This document shows, one piece after another, positions 11,314 through 22,653 of a stretch of DNA of 64,000 nucleotides. The notes under the pieces were generated by a model. That model ran no database searches. It was not told the DNA's origin and worked only from the letters and a program-made list of their open reading frames with translations. Numbering within the stretch: the stretch's first letter is position 1; every line of letters begins with the position of its first letter. Source of the DNA: Allodiplogaster sudhausi (Eukaryota; Nematoda; Chromadorea; Rhabditida; Diplogasteridae). The position numbers and the translations under genes are program-made. The DNA is taken from contig CALZFC010000001.1 in NCBI GenBank assembly GCA_945643635.1, positions 1,160,001-1,224,000 on the forward strand, read 5' to 3'.

Positions 11314-11386
11314 CGACCACGGCAGGATTCGAACCTGCAATCTTCTGCTCCGTAGGCAGACGCGTTATCCATTGCGCCACGCGGCC
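11314..11386 (-). tRNA. tRNA-Arg-ACG: tRNA-Arg(ACG)
   Basis: Consensus; C5; period 404; TTTT terminator. Confidence 0.95.
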
Positions 11387-11717
11387 ACACGCCAACATCT
11401 TTTGAGCCTGCTAATGAAGTATTCTGAAGTAGGCCCCCGGTCCCTATCCGCGCTCGATCGTCTATCTCAATCATGATCGATGCAGCTTCTGGAGAAACGG
11501 TGGGCTCGCCCGGATAAGAAACCTAATGTCTGCGGCCACTTCGTCAGATTCCGGCAGTGGATATTCTTTGAAATCTCTCCTATCTTGAATCCTCGACTAT
11601 TCGACGACTATGTCTTGAATAACCGAAAAAAAGTTTAATGAACGTATGATATCATTTTGGCGACAATAAGATTTTCCGTTAAAAATGTTTTTTGAAAAAA
11701 TAGACAAAAAGATTTTT

Positions 11718-11790
11718 CGACCACGGCAGGATTCGAACCTGCAGTCTTCTGCTCCGTAGGCAGACGCGTTATCCATTGCGCCACGCGGCC
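11718..11790 (-). tRNA. tRNA-Arg-ACG: tRNA-Arg(ACG), T47C
   Basis: Fifth and last carrier of T47C. C5; period 403. Confidence 0.93.
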
Positions 11791-12120
11791 ACACGCCAAC
11801 ATATTTTCAGCCTGCTAATGAAGTATTCTGAAGTAGGCCCCCGGTCCCTATCCGCGCTCGATCGTCTATCTCAATCATGATCGATGCAGCTTCTGGAGAA
11901 ACGGTGGGCTCGCCCGAATAAGAAACCTAATGTCTGCGGCCACTTCGTCAGATTCCGGCAGTGTATATTCTTTGACATCTCTCCCATCTTGAATCCTCGA
12001 CTATTCGACGACTATGTCTTGAATAACCGAATAAAAGCTTAATGAACGTATGATATCATTTTGGCGACAATAAGATTTTCCGTTAAAAATGTTTTAGAAA
12101 AAAAAGACAAAACGATTTTT

Positions 12121-12193
12121 CGACCACGGCAGGATTCGAACCTGCAATCTTCTGCTCCGTAGGCAGACGCGTTATCCATTGCGCCACGCGGCC
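12121..12193 (-). tRNA. tRNA-Arg-ACG: tRNA-Arg(ACG)
   Basis: First of 85 consecutive consensus copies. C5; period 402. Confidence 0.95.
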
Positions 12194-12522
12194 ACACGAC
12201 AACATATTTTGAGCCTGCTAATGAAGTATTCTGAAGTAGGCCCCCGGTCCCTATCCGCGCTCGATCGTCTATCTCAATCATGATCGATGCAGCTTCTGGA
12301 GAAACGGTGGGCTCGCCCGGATAGAAACCTAATGTCTGCGGCCACTTCGTCAGAATCCGGCAGTGGATATTCTTTGACATCTCTCCCATCTTGAATCCTC
12401 GACTATTCGACGACTATGTCTTGAATAACCGAATAAAAGCTTAATGAACGTATGATATCATTTTGGCGACAATAAGATTTTCCGTTAAAAATGTTTTAGA
12501 AAAAAAAGACAAAAAGATTTTT

Positions 12523-12595
12523 CGACCACGGCAGGATTCGAACCTGCAATCTTCTGCTCCGTAGGCAGACGCGTTATCCATTGCGCCACGCGGCC
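12523..12595 (-). tRNA. tRNA-Arg-ACG: tRNA-Arg(ACG)
   Basis: Consensus; ins; period 414. Last ins unit before the core. Confidence 0.95.
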
Positions 12596-12936
12596 ACACG
12601 ACAACATGTTTTGAGCCTGCTAATGAAGTATTCTGAAGATCTTAAGTAGGCCCCCGCTCCATATCCGCACTCGATCGTCTATCTCAATCATGATCGATGC
12701 AGCTTCTGGAGAAACGGTGGGCTCGCCCGAATAAGAAACCTAATGTCTGCGGCCACTTCGTCAGATTCCGGCAGTGGATATTCTTTGACATCTCTCCCAT
12801 CTTGAATCCTCGACTATTCGACGACTATGTCTTGAATAACCGAATAAAAAGCTTAATGAACGTATGATATCATTTTTGGCGACAATAAGATTTTCCGTTA
12901 AAAATGTTTTAGAAAAAAAAAGACAAAACGATTTTT

Positions 12937-13009
12937 CGACCACGGCAGGATTCGAACCTGCAATCTTCTGCTCCGTAGGCAGACGCGTTATCCATTGCGC
13001 CACGCGGCC
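12937..13009 (-). tRNA. tRNA-Arg-ACG: tRNA-Arg(ACG)
   Basis: Consensus; C4; period 402. Confidence 0.95.
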
Positions 13010-13338
13010 ACACGCCAACATATTTTGAGCCTGCTAATGAAGTATTCTGAAGTAGGCCCCGGTCCCTATCCGCGCTCGATCGTCTATCTCAATCATGATC
13101 GATGCAGCTTCTGGAGAAACGGTGGGCTCGCCCGGATAAGAAACCTAATGTCTGCGGCCACTTCGTCAGATTCCGGCAGTGGATATTCTTTGAAATCTCT
13201 CCTATCTTGAATCCTCGACTATTCGACGACTATGTCTTGAATAACCGAAAAAAAGTTTAATGAACGTATGATATCATTTTGGCGACAATAAGATTTTCCG
13301 TTAAAAATGTTTTAGAAAAAATAGACAAAAAGATTTTT

Positions 13339-13411
13339 CGACCACGGCAGGATTCGAACCTGCAATCTTCTGCTCCGTAGGCAGACGCGTTATCCATTGC
13401 GCCACGCGGCC
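13339..13411 (-). tRNA. tRNA-Arg-ACG: tRNA-Arg(ACG)
   Basis: Consensus; C4; period 401. Confidence 0.95.
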
Positions 13412-13739
13412 ACACGCCAACATATTTTGAGCCTGCTAATGAAGTATTCTGAAGTAGGCCCCGGTCCCTATCCGCGCTCGATCGTCTATCTCAATCATGA
13501 TCGATGCAGCTTCTGGAGAAACGGTGGGCTCGCCCGGATAGGAAACCTAATGTCTGCGGCCACTTCGTCAGAATCCGGCAGTGGATATTCTTTGACATCT
13601 CTCCCATCTTGAATCCTCGACTATTCGACGACTATGTCTTGAATAACCGAATAAAAGCTTAATGAACGTATGATATCATTTTGGCGACAATAAGATTTTC
13701 CGTTAAAAATGTTTTAGAAAAAATAGAAAAAAGATTTTT

Positions 13740-13812
13740 CGACCACGGCAGGATTCGAACCTGCAATCTTCTGCTCCGTAGGCAGACGCGTTATCCATTG
13801 CGCCACGCGGCC
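13740..13812 (-). tRNA. tRNA-Arg-ACG: tRNA-Arg(ACG)
   Basis: Consensus; C5; period 402. Confidence 0.95.
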
Positions 13813-14141
13813 ACACGCCAACATATTTTGAGCCTGCTAATGAAGTATTCTGAAGTAGGCCCCCGGTCCCTATCCGCGCTCGATCGTCTATCTCAATCAT
13901 GATCGATGCAGCTTCTGGAGAAACTGTGGGCTCGCCCGGATAAGAAACCTAATGTCTGCGGCCACTTCGTCAGAATCCGGCAGTGGATATTCTTTGACAT
14001 CTCTCCCATCTTGAATCCTCGACTATTCGACGACTATGTCTTGAATAATCGAAAAAAGTTTAATGAACGTATGATATCATTTTGGCGACAATAAGATTTT
14101 CCGTTAAAAATGTTTTAGAAAAAATAGACAAAAAGATTTTT

Positions 14142-14214
14142 CGACCACGGCAGGATTCGAACCTGCAATCTTCTGCTCCGTAGGCAGACGCGTTATCCAT
14201 TGCGCCACGCGGCC
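14142..14214 (-). tRNA. tRNA-Arg-ACG: tRNA-Arg(ACG)
   Basis: Consensus; C5; period 404. Confidence 0.95.
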
Positions 14215-14545
14215 ACACGCCAACATATTTTGAGCCTGCTAATGAAGTATTCTGAAGTAGGCCCCCGGTCCCTATCCGCGCTCGATCGTCTATCTCAATC
14301 ATGATCGATGCAGCTTCTGGAGAAACGGTGGGCTCGCCCGGATAAGAAACCTAATGTCTGCGGCCACTTCGTCAGATTCCGGCAGTGGATATTCTTTGAA
14401 ATCTCTCCTATCTTGAATCCTCGACTATTCGACGACTATGTCTTGAATAATCGAAAAAAAAGTTTAATGAACGTATGATATCATTTTGGCGACAATAAGA
14501 TTTTCCGTTAAAAATGTTTTAGAAAAAATAGACAAAAAGATTTTT

Positions 14546-14618
14546 CGACCACGGCAGGATTCGAACCTGCAATCTTCTGCTCCGTAGGCAGACGCGTTAT
14601 CCATTGCGCCACGCGGCC
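14546..14618 (-). tRNA. tRNA-Arg-ACG: tRNA-Arg(ACG)
   Basis: Consensus; C5 with one following G missing; period 402. Confidence 0.95.
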
Positions 14619-14947
14619 ACACGCCAACATATTTTGAGCCTGCTAATGAAGTATTCTGAAGTAGGCCCCCGTCCCTATCCGCGCTCGATCGTCTATCTCA
14701 ATCATGATCGATGCAGCTTCTGGAGAAACGGTGGGCTCGCCCGGATAAGAAACCTAATGTCTGCGGCCACTTCGTCAGAATCCGGCAGTGGATATTCTTT
14801 GACATCTCTCCCATCTTGAATCCTCGACTATTCGACGACTATGTCTTGAATAACCGAAAAAAAGCTTAATGAACGTATGATATCATTTTGGCGACAATAA
14901 GATTTTCCGTTAAAAATGTTTTAGAAAAAATAGACAAAAAGATTTTT

Positions 14948-15020
14948 CGACCACGGCAGGATTCGAACCTGCAATCTTCTGCTCCGTAGGCAGACGCGTT
15001 ATCCATTGCGCCACGCGGCC
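14948..15020 (-). tRNA. tRNA-Arg-ACG: tRNA-Arg(ACG)
   Basis: Consensus; C4; period 399. Confidence 0.95.
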
Positions 15021-15346
15021 ACACGCCAACATATTTTGAGCCTGCTAATGAAGTATTCTGAAGTAGGCCCCGGTCCCTATCCGCGCTCGATCGTCTATCT
15101 CAATCATGATCGATGCAGCTTCTGGAGAAACGGTGGGCTCGCCCGGATAAGAAACCTAATGTCTGCGGCCACTTCGTCAGAATCCGGCAGTGGATATTCT
15201 TTGACATCTCTCCCATCTTGAATCCTCGACTATTCGACGACTATGTCTTGAATAATCGAAAAAAGTTTAATGAACGTATGATATCATTTGGCGACAATAA
15301 GATTTTCCGTTAAAAATGTTTTAGAAAAATAGACAAAAAGATTTTT

Positions 15347-15419
15347 CGACCACGGCAGGATTCGAACCTGCAATCTTCTGCTCCGTAGGCAGACGCGTTA
15401 TCCATTGCGCCACGCGGCC
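15347..15419 (-). tRNA. tRNA-Arg-ACG: tRNA-Arg(ACG)
   Basis: Consensus; C5; period 401. Confidence 0.95.
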
Positions 15420-15747
15420 ACACGCCAACATATTTTGAGCCTGCTAATGAAGTATTCTGAAGTAAGCCCCCGGTCCCTATCCGCGCTCGATCGTCTATCT
15501 CAATCATGATCGATGCAGCTTCTGGAGAAACGGTGGGCTCGCCCGATAAGAAACCTAATGTCTGCGGCCACTTCGTCAGATTCCGGCAGTGGATATTCTT
15601 TGAAATCTCTCCTATCTTGAATCCTCGACTATTCGACGACTATGTCTTGAATAATCGAAAAAAAGTTTAATGAACGTATGATATCATTTTGGCGACAATA
15701 AGATTTTCCGTTAAAAATGTTTTAGAAAAATAGACAAAAAGATTTTT

Positions 15748-15820
15748 CGACCACGGCAGGATTCGAACCTGCAATCTTCTGCTCCGTAGGCAGACGCGTT
15801 ATCCATTGCGCCACGCGGCC
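15748..15820 (-). tRNA. tRNA-Arg-ACG: tRNA-Arg(ACG)
   Basis: Consensus; C5; period 403. Confidence 0.95.
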
Positions 15821-16150
15821 ACACGCCAACATATTTTGAGCCTGCTAATGAAGTATTCTGAAGTAGGCCCCCGGTCCCTATCCGCGCTCGATCGTCTATC
15901 TCAATCATGATCGATGCAGCTTCTGGAGAAACGGTGGGCTCGCCCGGATAAGAAACCTAATGTCTGCGGCCACTTCGTCAGAATCCGGCAGTGGATATTC
16001 TTTGACATCTCTCCCATCTTGAATCCTCGACTATTCGACGACTATGTCTTGAATAATCGAAAAAAAGTTTAATGAACGTATGATATCATTTTGGCGACAA
16101 TAAGATTTTCCGTTAAAAATGTTTTAGAAAAAATAGACAAAAAGATTTTT

Positions 16151-16223
16151 CGACCACGGCAGGATTCGAACCTGCAATCTTCTGCTCCGTAGGCAGACGC
16201 GTTATCCATTGCGCCACGCGGCC
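16151..16223 (-). tRNA. tRNA-Arg-ACG: tRNA-Arg(ACG)
   Basis: Consensus; C5; period 404. Confidence 0.95.
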
Positions 16224-16554
16224 ACACCCCAACATATTTTGAGCCTGCTAATGAAGTATTCTGAAGTAGGCCCCCGGTCCCTATCCGCGCTCGATCGTCT
16301 ATCTCAATCATGATCGATGCAGCTTCTGGAGAAACGGTGGGCTCGCCCGGATAAGAAACCTAATGTCTGCGGCCACTTCGTCAGAATCCGGCAGTGGATA
16401 TTCTTTGACATCTCTCCCATCTTGAATCCTCGACTATTCGACGACTATGTCTTGAATAATCGAAAAAAAAGTTTAATGAACGTATGATATCATTTTGGCG
16501 ACAATAAGATTTTCCGTTAAAAATGTTTTAGAAAAAAAAGACAAAAAGATTTTT

Positions 16555-16627
16555 CGACCACGGCAGGATTCGAACCTGCAATCTTCTGCTCCGTAGGCAG
16601 ACGCGTTATCCATTGCGCCACGCGGCC
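16555..16627 (-). tRNA. tRNA-Arg-ACG: tRNA-Arg(ACG)
   Basis: Consensus; C4; period 402. Confidence 0.95.
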
Positions 16628-16956
16628 ACACGACAACATATTTTGAGCCTGCTAATGAAGTATTCTGAAGTAGGCCCCGGTCCCTATCCGCGCTCGATCG
16701 TCTATCTCAATCATGATCGATGCAGCTTCTGGAGAAACGGTGGGCTCGCCCGGATAAGAAACCTAATGTCTGCGGCCACTTCGTCAGAATCCGGCAGTGG
16801 ATATTCTTTGACATCTCTCCCATCTTGAATCCTCGACTATTCGACGACTATGTCTTGAATAACCGAAAAAAAGCTTAATGAACGTATGATATCATTTTGG
16901 CGACAATAAGATTTTCCGTTAAAAATGTTTTAGAAAAAATAGACAAAAAGATTTTT

Positions 16957-17029
16957 CGACCACGGCAGGATTCGAACCTGCAATCTTCTGCTCCGTAGGC
17001 AGACGCGTTATCCATTGCGCCACGCGGCC
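16957..17029 (-). tRNA. tRNA-Arg-ACG: tRNA-Arg(ACG)
   Basis: Consensus; C5; period 402. Confidence 0.95.
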
Positions 17030-17358
17030 ACACGCCAACATATTTTGAGCCTGCTAATGAAGTATTCTGAAGTAAGCCCCCGGTCCCTATCCGCGCTCGA
17101 TCGTCTATCTCAATCATGATCGATGCAGCTTCTGGAGAAACGGTGGGCTCGCCCGGATAAGAAACCTAATGTCTGCGGCCACTTCGTCAGATTCCGGCAG
17201 TGGATATTCTTTGAAATCTCTCCTATCTTGAATCCTCGACTATTCGACGACTATGTCTTGAATAATCGAAAAAAAGTTAATGAACGTATGATATCATTTT
17301 GGCGACAATAAGATTTTCCGTTAAAAATGTTTTAGAAAAAATAGACAAAAAGATTTTT

Positions 17359-17431
17359 CGACCACGGCAGGATTCGAACCTGCAATCTTCTGCTCCGTAG
17401 GCAGACGCGTTATCCATTGCGCCACGCGGCC
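17359..17431 (-). tRNA. tRNA-Arg-ACG: tRNA-Arg(ACG)
   Basis: Consensus; C4; period 402. Confidence 0.95.
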
Positions 17432-17760
17432 ACACGCCAACATATTTTGAGCCTGCTAATGAAGTATTCTGAAGTAGGCCCCGGTCCCTATCCGCGCTCG
17501 ATCGTCTATCTCAATCATGATCGATGCAGCTTCTGGAGAAACGGTGGGCTCGCCCGGATAAGAAACCTAATGTCTGCGGCCACTTCGTCAGAATCCGGCA
17601 GTGGATATTCTTTGACATCTCTCCCATCTTGAATCCTCGACTATTCGACGACTATGTCTTGAATAATCGAAAAAAAGTTTAATGAACGTATGATATCATT
17701 TTGGCGACAATAAGATTTTCCGTTAAAAATGTTTTAGAAAAAATAGACAAAAAGATTTTT

Positions 17761-17833
17761 CGACCACGGCAGGATTCGAACCTGCAATCTTCTGCTCCGT
17801 AGGCAGACGCGTTATCCATTGCGCCACGCGGCC
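17761..17833 (-). tRNA. tRNA-Arg-ACG: tRNA-Arg(ACG)
   Basis: Consensus; C5; period 403. Confidence 0.95.
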
Positions 17834-18163
17834 ACACGCCAACATATTTTGAGCCTGCTAATGAAGTATTCTGAAGTAGGCCCCCGGTCCCTATCCGCGC
17901 TCGATCGTCTATCTCAATCATGATCGATGCAGCTTCTGGAGAAACGGTGGGCTCGCCCGGATAAGAAACCTAATGTCTGCGGCCACTTCGTCAGATTCCG
18001 GCAGTGGATATTCTTTGAAATCTCTCCTATCTTGAATCCTCGACTATTCGACGACTATGTCTTGAATAATCGAAAAAAAGTTTAATGAACGTATGATATC
18101 ATTTTGGCGACAATAAGATTTTCCGTTAAAAATGTTTTAGAAAAAATAGACAAAAAGATTTTT

Positions 18164-18236
18164 CGACCACGGCAGGATTCGAACCTGCAATCTTCTGCTC
18201 CGTAGGCAGACGCGTTATCCATTGCGCCACGCGGCC
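18164..18236 (-). tRNA. tRNA-Arg-ACG: tRNA-Arg(ACG)
   Basis: Consensus; C5; period 404. Confidence 0.95.
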
Positions 18237-18567
18237 ACACGCCAACATATTTTGAGCCTGCTAATGAAGTATTCTGAAGTAGGCCCCCGGTCCCTATCCG
18301 CGCTCGATCGTCTATCTCAATCATGATCGATGCAGCTTCTGGAGAAACGGTGGGCTCGCCCGGATAAGAAACCTAATGTCTGCGGCCACTTCGTCAGATT
18401 CCGGCAGTGGATATTCTTTGAAATCTCTCCTATCTTGAATCCTCGACTATTCGACGACTATGTCTTGAATAACCGAAAAAAAGTTTAATGAACGTATGAT
18501 ATCATTTTGGCGACAATAAGATTTTCCGTTAAAAATGTTTTTAGAAAAAATAGACAAAAAGATTTTT

Positions 18568-18640
18568 CGACCACGGCAGGATTCGAACCTGCAATCTTCT
18601 GCTCCGTAGGCAGACGCGTTATCCATTGCGCCACGCGGCC
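18568..18640 (-). tRNA. tRNA-Arg-ACG: tRNA-Arg(ACG)
   Basis: Consensus; C5; period 389, with the same 14-bp spacer deletion as 8510 but on the AGAATCC allele. Confidence 0.95.
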
Positions 18641-18956
18641 ACACGCCAACATATTTTGAGCCTGCTAATGAAGTATTCTGAAGTAGGCCCCCGGTCCCTA
18701 TCCGCGCTCGATCGTCTATCTCAATCATGATCGATGCAGCTTCTGGAGAAACGGTGGGCTCGCCCGGATAGAAACCTAATGTCTGCGGCCACTTCGTCAG
18801 AATCCGGCAGTGGATATTCTATCTTGAATCCTCGACTATTCGACGACTATGTCTTGAATAATCGAAAAAAAGTTTAATGAACGTATGATATCATTTTGGC
18901 GACAATAAGATTTTCCGTTAAAAATGTTTTAGAAAAAAAAAGACAAAAAGATTTTT

Positions 18957-19029
18957 CGACCACGGCAGGATTCGAACCTGCAATCTTCTGCTCCGTAGGC
19001 AGACGCGTTATCCATTGCGCCACGCGGCC
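18957..19029 (-). tRNA. tRNA-Arg-ACG: tRNA-Arg(ACG)
   Basis: Consensus; C4; period 402. Confidence 0.95.
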
Positions 19030-19358
19030 ACACGCCAACATATTTTGAGCCTGCTAATGAAGTATTCTGAAGTAGGCCCCGGTCCCTATCCGCGCTCGAT
19101 CGTCTATCTCAATCATGATCGATGCAGCTTCTGGAGAAACGGTGGGCTCGCCCGGATAGGAAACCTAATGTCTGCGGCCACTTCGTCAGAATCCGGCAGT
19201 GGATATTCTTTGACATCTCTCCCATCTTGAATCCTCGACTATTCGACGACTATGTCTTGAATAACCGAATAAAAGCTTAATGAACGTATGATATCATTTT
19301 GGCGACAATAAGATTTTCCGTTAAAAATGTTTTAGAAAAAAAAGACAAAAAGATTTTT

Positions 19359-19431
19359 CGACCACGGCAGGATTCGAACCTGCAATCTTCTGCTCCGTAG
19401 GCAGACGCGTTATCCATTGCGCCACGCGGCC
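19359..19431 (-). tRNA. tRNA-Arg-ACG: tRNA-Arg(ACG)
   Basis: Consensus; C5; period 403. Confidence 0.95.
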
Positions 19432-19761
19432 ACACGCCAACATATTTTGAGCCTGCTAATGAAGTATTCTGAAGTAGGCCCCCGGTCCCTATCCGCACTC
19501 GATCGTCTATCTCAATCATGATCGATGCAGCTTCTGGAGAAACGGTGGGCTCGCCCGAATAAGAAACCTAATGTCTGCGGCCACTTCGTCAGATTCCGGC
19601 AGTGGATATTCTTTGACATCTCTCCCATCTTGAATCCTCGACTATTCGACGACTATGTCTTGAATAACCGAATAAAAGCTTAATGAACGTATGATATCAT
19701 TTTGGCGACAATAAGATTTTCCGTTAAAAATGTTTTAGAAAAAAAAGACAAAAAGATTTTT

Positions 19762-19834
19762 CGACCACGGCAGGATTCGAACCTGCAATCTTCTGCTCCG
19801 TAGGCAGACGCGTTATCCATTGCGCCACGCGGCC
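19762..19834 (-). tRNA. tRNA-Arg-ACG: tRNA-Arg(ACG)
   Basis: Consensus; C5; period 402. Confidence 0.95.
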
Positions 19835-20163
19835 ACACGACAACATATTTTGAGCCTGCTAATGAAGTATTCTGAAGTAGGCCCCCGGTCCCTATCCGCG
19901 CTCGATCGTCTATCTCAATCATGATCGATGCAGCTTCTGGAGAAACGGTGGGCTCGCCCGGATAAGAAACCTAATGTCTGCGGCCACTTCGTCAGATTCG
20001 GCAGTGGATATTCTTTGAAATCTCTCCTATCTTGAATCCTCGACTATTCGACGACTATGTCTTGAATAACCGAAAAAAAGTTTAATGAACGTATGATATC
20101 ATTTTGGCGACAATAAGATTTTCCGTTAAAAATGTTTTAGAAAAAATAGACAAAAAGATTTTT

Positions 20164-20236
20164 CGACCACGGCAGGATTCGAACCTGCAATCTTCTGCTC
20201 CGTAGGCAGACGCGTTATCCATTGCGCCACGCGGCC
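20164..20236 (-). tRNA. tRNA-Arg-ACG: tRNA-Arg(ACG)
   Basis: Consensus; C5; period 403. Confidence 0.95.
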
Positions 20237-20566
20237 ACACGCCAACATATTTTGAGCCTGCTAATGAAGTATTCTGAAGTAGGCCCCCGGTCCCTATCCG
20301 CGCTCGATCGTCTATCTCAATCATGATCGATGCAGCTTCTGGAGAAACGGTGGGCTCGCCCGGATAAGAAACCTAATGTCTGCGGCCACTTCGTCAGATT
20401 CCGGCAGTGGATATTCTTTGAAATCTCTCCTATCTTGAATCCTCGACTATTCGACGACTATGTCTTGAATAACCGAAAAAAAGCTTAATGAACGTATGAT
20501 ATCATTTTGGCGACAATAAGATTTTCCGTTAAAAATGTTTTAGAAAAAATAGACAAAAAGATTTTT

Positions 20567-20639
20567 CGACCACGGCAGGATTCGAACCTGCAATCTTCTG
20601 CTCCGTAGGCAGACGCGTTATCCATTGCGCCACGCGGCC
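20567..20639 (-). tRNA. tRNA-Arg-ACG: tRNA-Arg(ACG)
   Basis: Consensus; C5; period 403. Confidence 0.95.
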
Positions 20640-20969
20640 ACACGCCAACATATTTTGAGCCTGCTAATGAAGTATTCTGAAGTAGGCCCCCGGTCCCTAT
20701 CCGCGCTCGATCGTCTATCTCAATCATGATCGATGCAGCTTCTGGAGAAACGGTGGGCTCGCCCGGATAAGAAACCTAATGTCTGCGGCCACTTCGTCAG
20801 AATCCGGCAGTGGATATTCTTTGACATCTCTCCCATCTTGAATCCTCGACTATTCGACGACTATGTCTTGAATAACCGAATAAAAGCTTAATGAACGTAT
20901 GATATCATTTTGGCGACAATAAGATTTTCCGTTAAAAATGTTTTAGAAAAAATAGACAAAAAGATTTTT

Positions 20970-21042
20970 CGACCACGGCAGGATTCGAACCTGCAATCTT
21001 CTGCTCCGTAGGCAGACGCGTTATCCATTGCGCCACGCGGCC
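20970..21042 (-). tRNA. tRNA-Arg-ACG: tRNA-Arg(ACG)
   Basis: Consensus; C4; period 402. Confidence 0.95.
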
Positions 21043-21371
21043 ACACGCCAACATATTTTGAGCCTGCTAATGAAGTATTCTGAAGTAGGCCCCGGTCCCT
21101 ATCCGCGCTCGATCGTCTATCTCAATCATGATCGATGCAGCTTCTGGAGAAACGGTGGGCTCGCCCGGATAAGAAACCTAATGTCTGCGGCCACTTCGTC
21201 AGAATCCGGCAGTGGATATTCTTTGACATCTCTCCCATCTTGAATCCTCGACTATTCGACGACTATGTCTTGAATAACCGAAAAAAAGTTTAATGAACGT
21301 ATGATATCATTTTGGCGACAATAAGATTTTCCGTTAAAAATGTTTTAGAAAAAATAGACAAAAAGATTTTT

Positions 21372-21444
21372 CGACCACGGCAGGATTCGAACCTGCAATC
21401 TTCTGCTCCGTAGGCAGACGCGTTATCCATTGCGCCACGCGGCC
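21372..21444 (-). tRNA. tRNA-Arg-ACG: tRNA-Arg(ACG)
   Basis: Consensus; C5; period 403. Confidence 0.95.
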
Positions 21445-21774
21445 ACACGCCAACATATTTTGAGCCTGCTAATGAAGTATTCTGAAGTAGGCCCCCGGTC
21501 CCTATCCGCGCTCGATCGTCTATCTCAATCATGATCGATGCAGCTTCTGGAGAAACGGTGGGCTCGCCCGGATAAGAAACCTAATGTCTGCGGCCACTTC
21601 GTCAGATTCCGGCAGTGGATATTCTTTGACATCTCTCCTATCTTGAATCCTCGACTATTCGACGACTATGTCTTGAATAATCGAAAAAAAGTTTAATGAA
21701 CGTATGATATCATTTTGGCGACAATAAGATTTTCCGTTAAAAATGTTTTAGAAAAAATAGACAAAAAGATTTTT

Positions 21775-21847
21775 CGACCACGGCAGGATTCGAACCTGCA
21801 ATCTTCTGCTCCGTAGGCAGACGCGTTATCCATTGCGCCACGCGGCC
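21775..21847 (-). tRNA. tRNA-Arg-ACG: tRNA-Arg(ACG)
   Basis: Consensus; C5; period 403. Confidence 0.95.
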
Positions 21848-22165
21848 ACACGCCAACATATTTTGAGCCTGCTAATGAAGTATTCTGAAGTAGGCCCCCG
21901 GTCCCTATCCGCGCTCGATCGTCTATCTCAATCATGATCGATGCAGCTTCTGGAGAAACGGTGGGCTCGCCCGGATAAGAAACCTAATGTCTGCGGCCAC
22001 TTCGTCAGAATCCGGCAGTGGATATTCTTTGACATCTCTCCCATCTTGAATCCTCGACTATTCGACGACTATGTCTTGAATAATCGAAAAAAAGTTTAAT
22101 GAACGTATGATATCATTTTGGCGACAATAAGATTTTCCGTTAAAAATGTTTTAGAAAAAATAGAC

Positions 22166-22170
22166 AAAAA
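22166..22170 (-). terminator. Pol III T-run terminator (representative copy)
   Basis: On the RNA sense strand the gene is followed by AAAAATC and then TTTTT. Copies with ACAAAACGATT (for example 1221, 2440, 5278, 40302, 43130) or ACAAAAGATT (41912, 44337, 58024) have only four T residues, the usual minimum for Pol III. Confidence 0.85.
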
Positions 22171-22188
22171 GATTTTTCGACCACGGCA

Positions 22189-22199
22189 GGATTCGAACC
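22189..22199 (-). promoter_or_regulatory. Internal B box (representative copy)
   Basis: GGTTCGAATCC (tRNA positions 52-62) is a perfect match to the B-box consensus GGTTCGANTCC and forms the T-arm. It is altered in copies 58, 59225, 60606 and 60773. Confidence 0.93.
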
Positions 22200-22232
22200 T
22201 GCAATCTTCTGCTCCGTAGGCAGACGCGTTAT

Positions 22233-22243
22233 CCATTGCGCCA
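22233..22243 (-). promoter_or_regulatory. Internal A box (representative copy)
   Basis: TGGCGCAATGG covers tRNA positions 8-19 and fits the eukaryotic A-box consensus TRGYNNANNNG. It is the TFIIIC contact point at the D-arm. Copies at 2026, 3648 and 4864 lose two of its bases. Confidence 0.9.
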
Positions 22244-22250
22244 CGCGGCC

Positions 22251-22282
22251 ACACGCCAACATATTTTGAGCCTGCTAATGAA
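22251..22282 (-). promoter_or_regulatory. Conserved 5' flank of the tRNA gene (representative)
   Basis: The 32 bp just upstream of each gene begin TTCATT, include AAAATATG at about -17 to -10, and end at the tRNA. The short-spacer genes have a related flank (for example 63285-63316) matching 23-24 of 32 positions. An upstream Pol III modulating element is inferred; it may also just be shared ancestry. Confidence 0.5.
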
Positions 22283-22580
22283 GTATTCTGAAGTAGGCCC
22301 CCGGTCCCTATCCGCGCTCGATCGTCTATCTCAATCATGATCGATGCAGCTTCTGGAGAAACGGTGGGCTCGCCCGGATAAGAAACCTAATGTCTGCGGC
22401 CACTTCGTCAGAATCCGGCAGTGGATATTCTTTGACATCTCTCCCATCTTGAATCCTCGACTATTCGACGACTATGTCTTGAATAATCGAAAAAAAGTTT
22501 AATGAACGTATGATATCATTTTGGCGACAATAAGATTTTCCGTTAAAAATGTTTTAGAAAAAATAGACAAAAAGATTTTT
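22251..22580 (-). other. Representative long spacer (330 bp)
   Basis: A typical core spacer between two tRNA genes. In transcription order it holds the T-run terminator of the upstream gene, an AT-rich stretch, GATATCATACGTTCATT, AAGCTT or AGTTT, a mid segment, the C-tract, then the conserved 32-bp 5' flank ending at the tRNA. It has stop codons in most frames and no domain-like protein signal. I found no snoRNA, 5S or second tRNA in it. Confidence 0.85.
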
Positions 22581-22653
22581 CGACCACGGCAGGATTCGAA
22601 CCTGCAATCTTCTGCTCCGTAGGCAGACGCGTTATCCATTGCGCCACGCGGCC
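22581..22653 (-). tRNA. tRNA-Arg-ACG: tRNA-Arg(ACG)
   Basis: Consensus; C5; period 403. Confidence 0.95.

Larger units (their letters stand above)
22178..22250 (-). tRNA. tRNA-Arg-ACG: tRNA-Arg(ACG), reference copy of the array
   Basis: A complete 73-nt, intronless cloverleaf. The acceptor GGCCGCG pairs with CGTGGTC (pairs 2-71 and 5-68 are G-U). The D-stem is GCG/CGC with A14, G18, G19 and A20. The anticodon stem TCTGC/GCAGA closes the loop CTACGGA, giving anticodon ACG. The T-stem GCAGG/CCTGC closes TTCGAAT. The discriminator is G73 and no CCA is encoded. A20 and C35 are known arginyl-tRNA synthetase determinants. A34 should be deaminated to inosine in eukaryotes, decoding CGU, CGC and CGA. 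The 31-39 pair is C-G where I recall A-U in mammalian tRNA-Arg(ACG). C5; period 403. Confidence 0.97.

Noticed and set aside
22251..22580. A second RNA gene (snoRNA, 5S rRNA or another tRNA) hidden in the spacer
   Set aside because: I saw no paired C/D or H/ACA boxes, no 5S-like internal control region and no second cloverleaf. A Rfam/Infernal scan of one unit would settle it.
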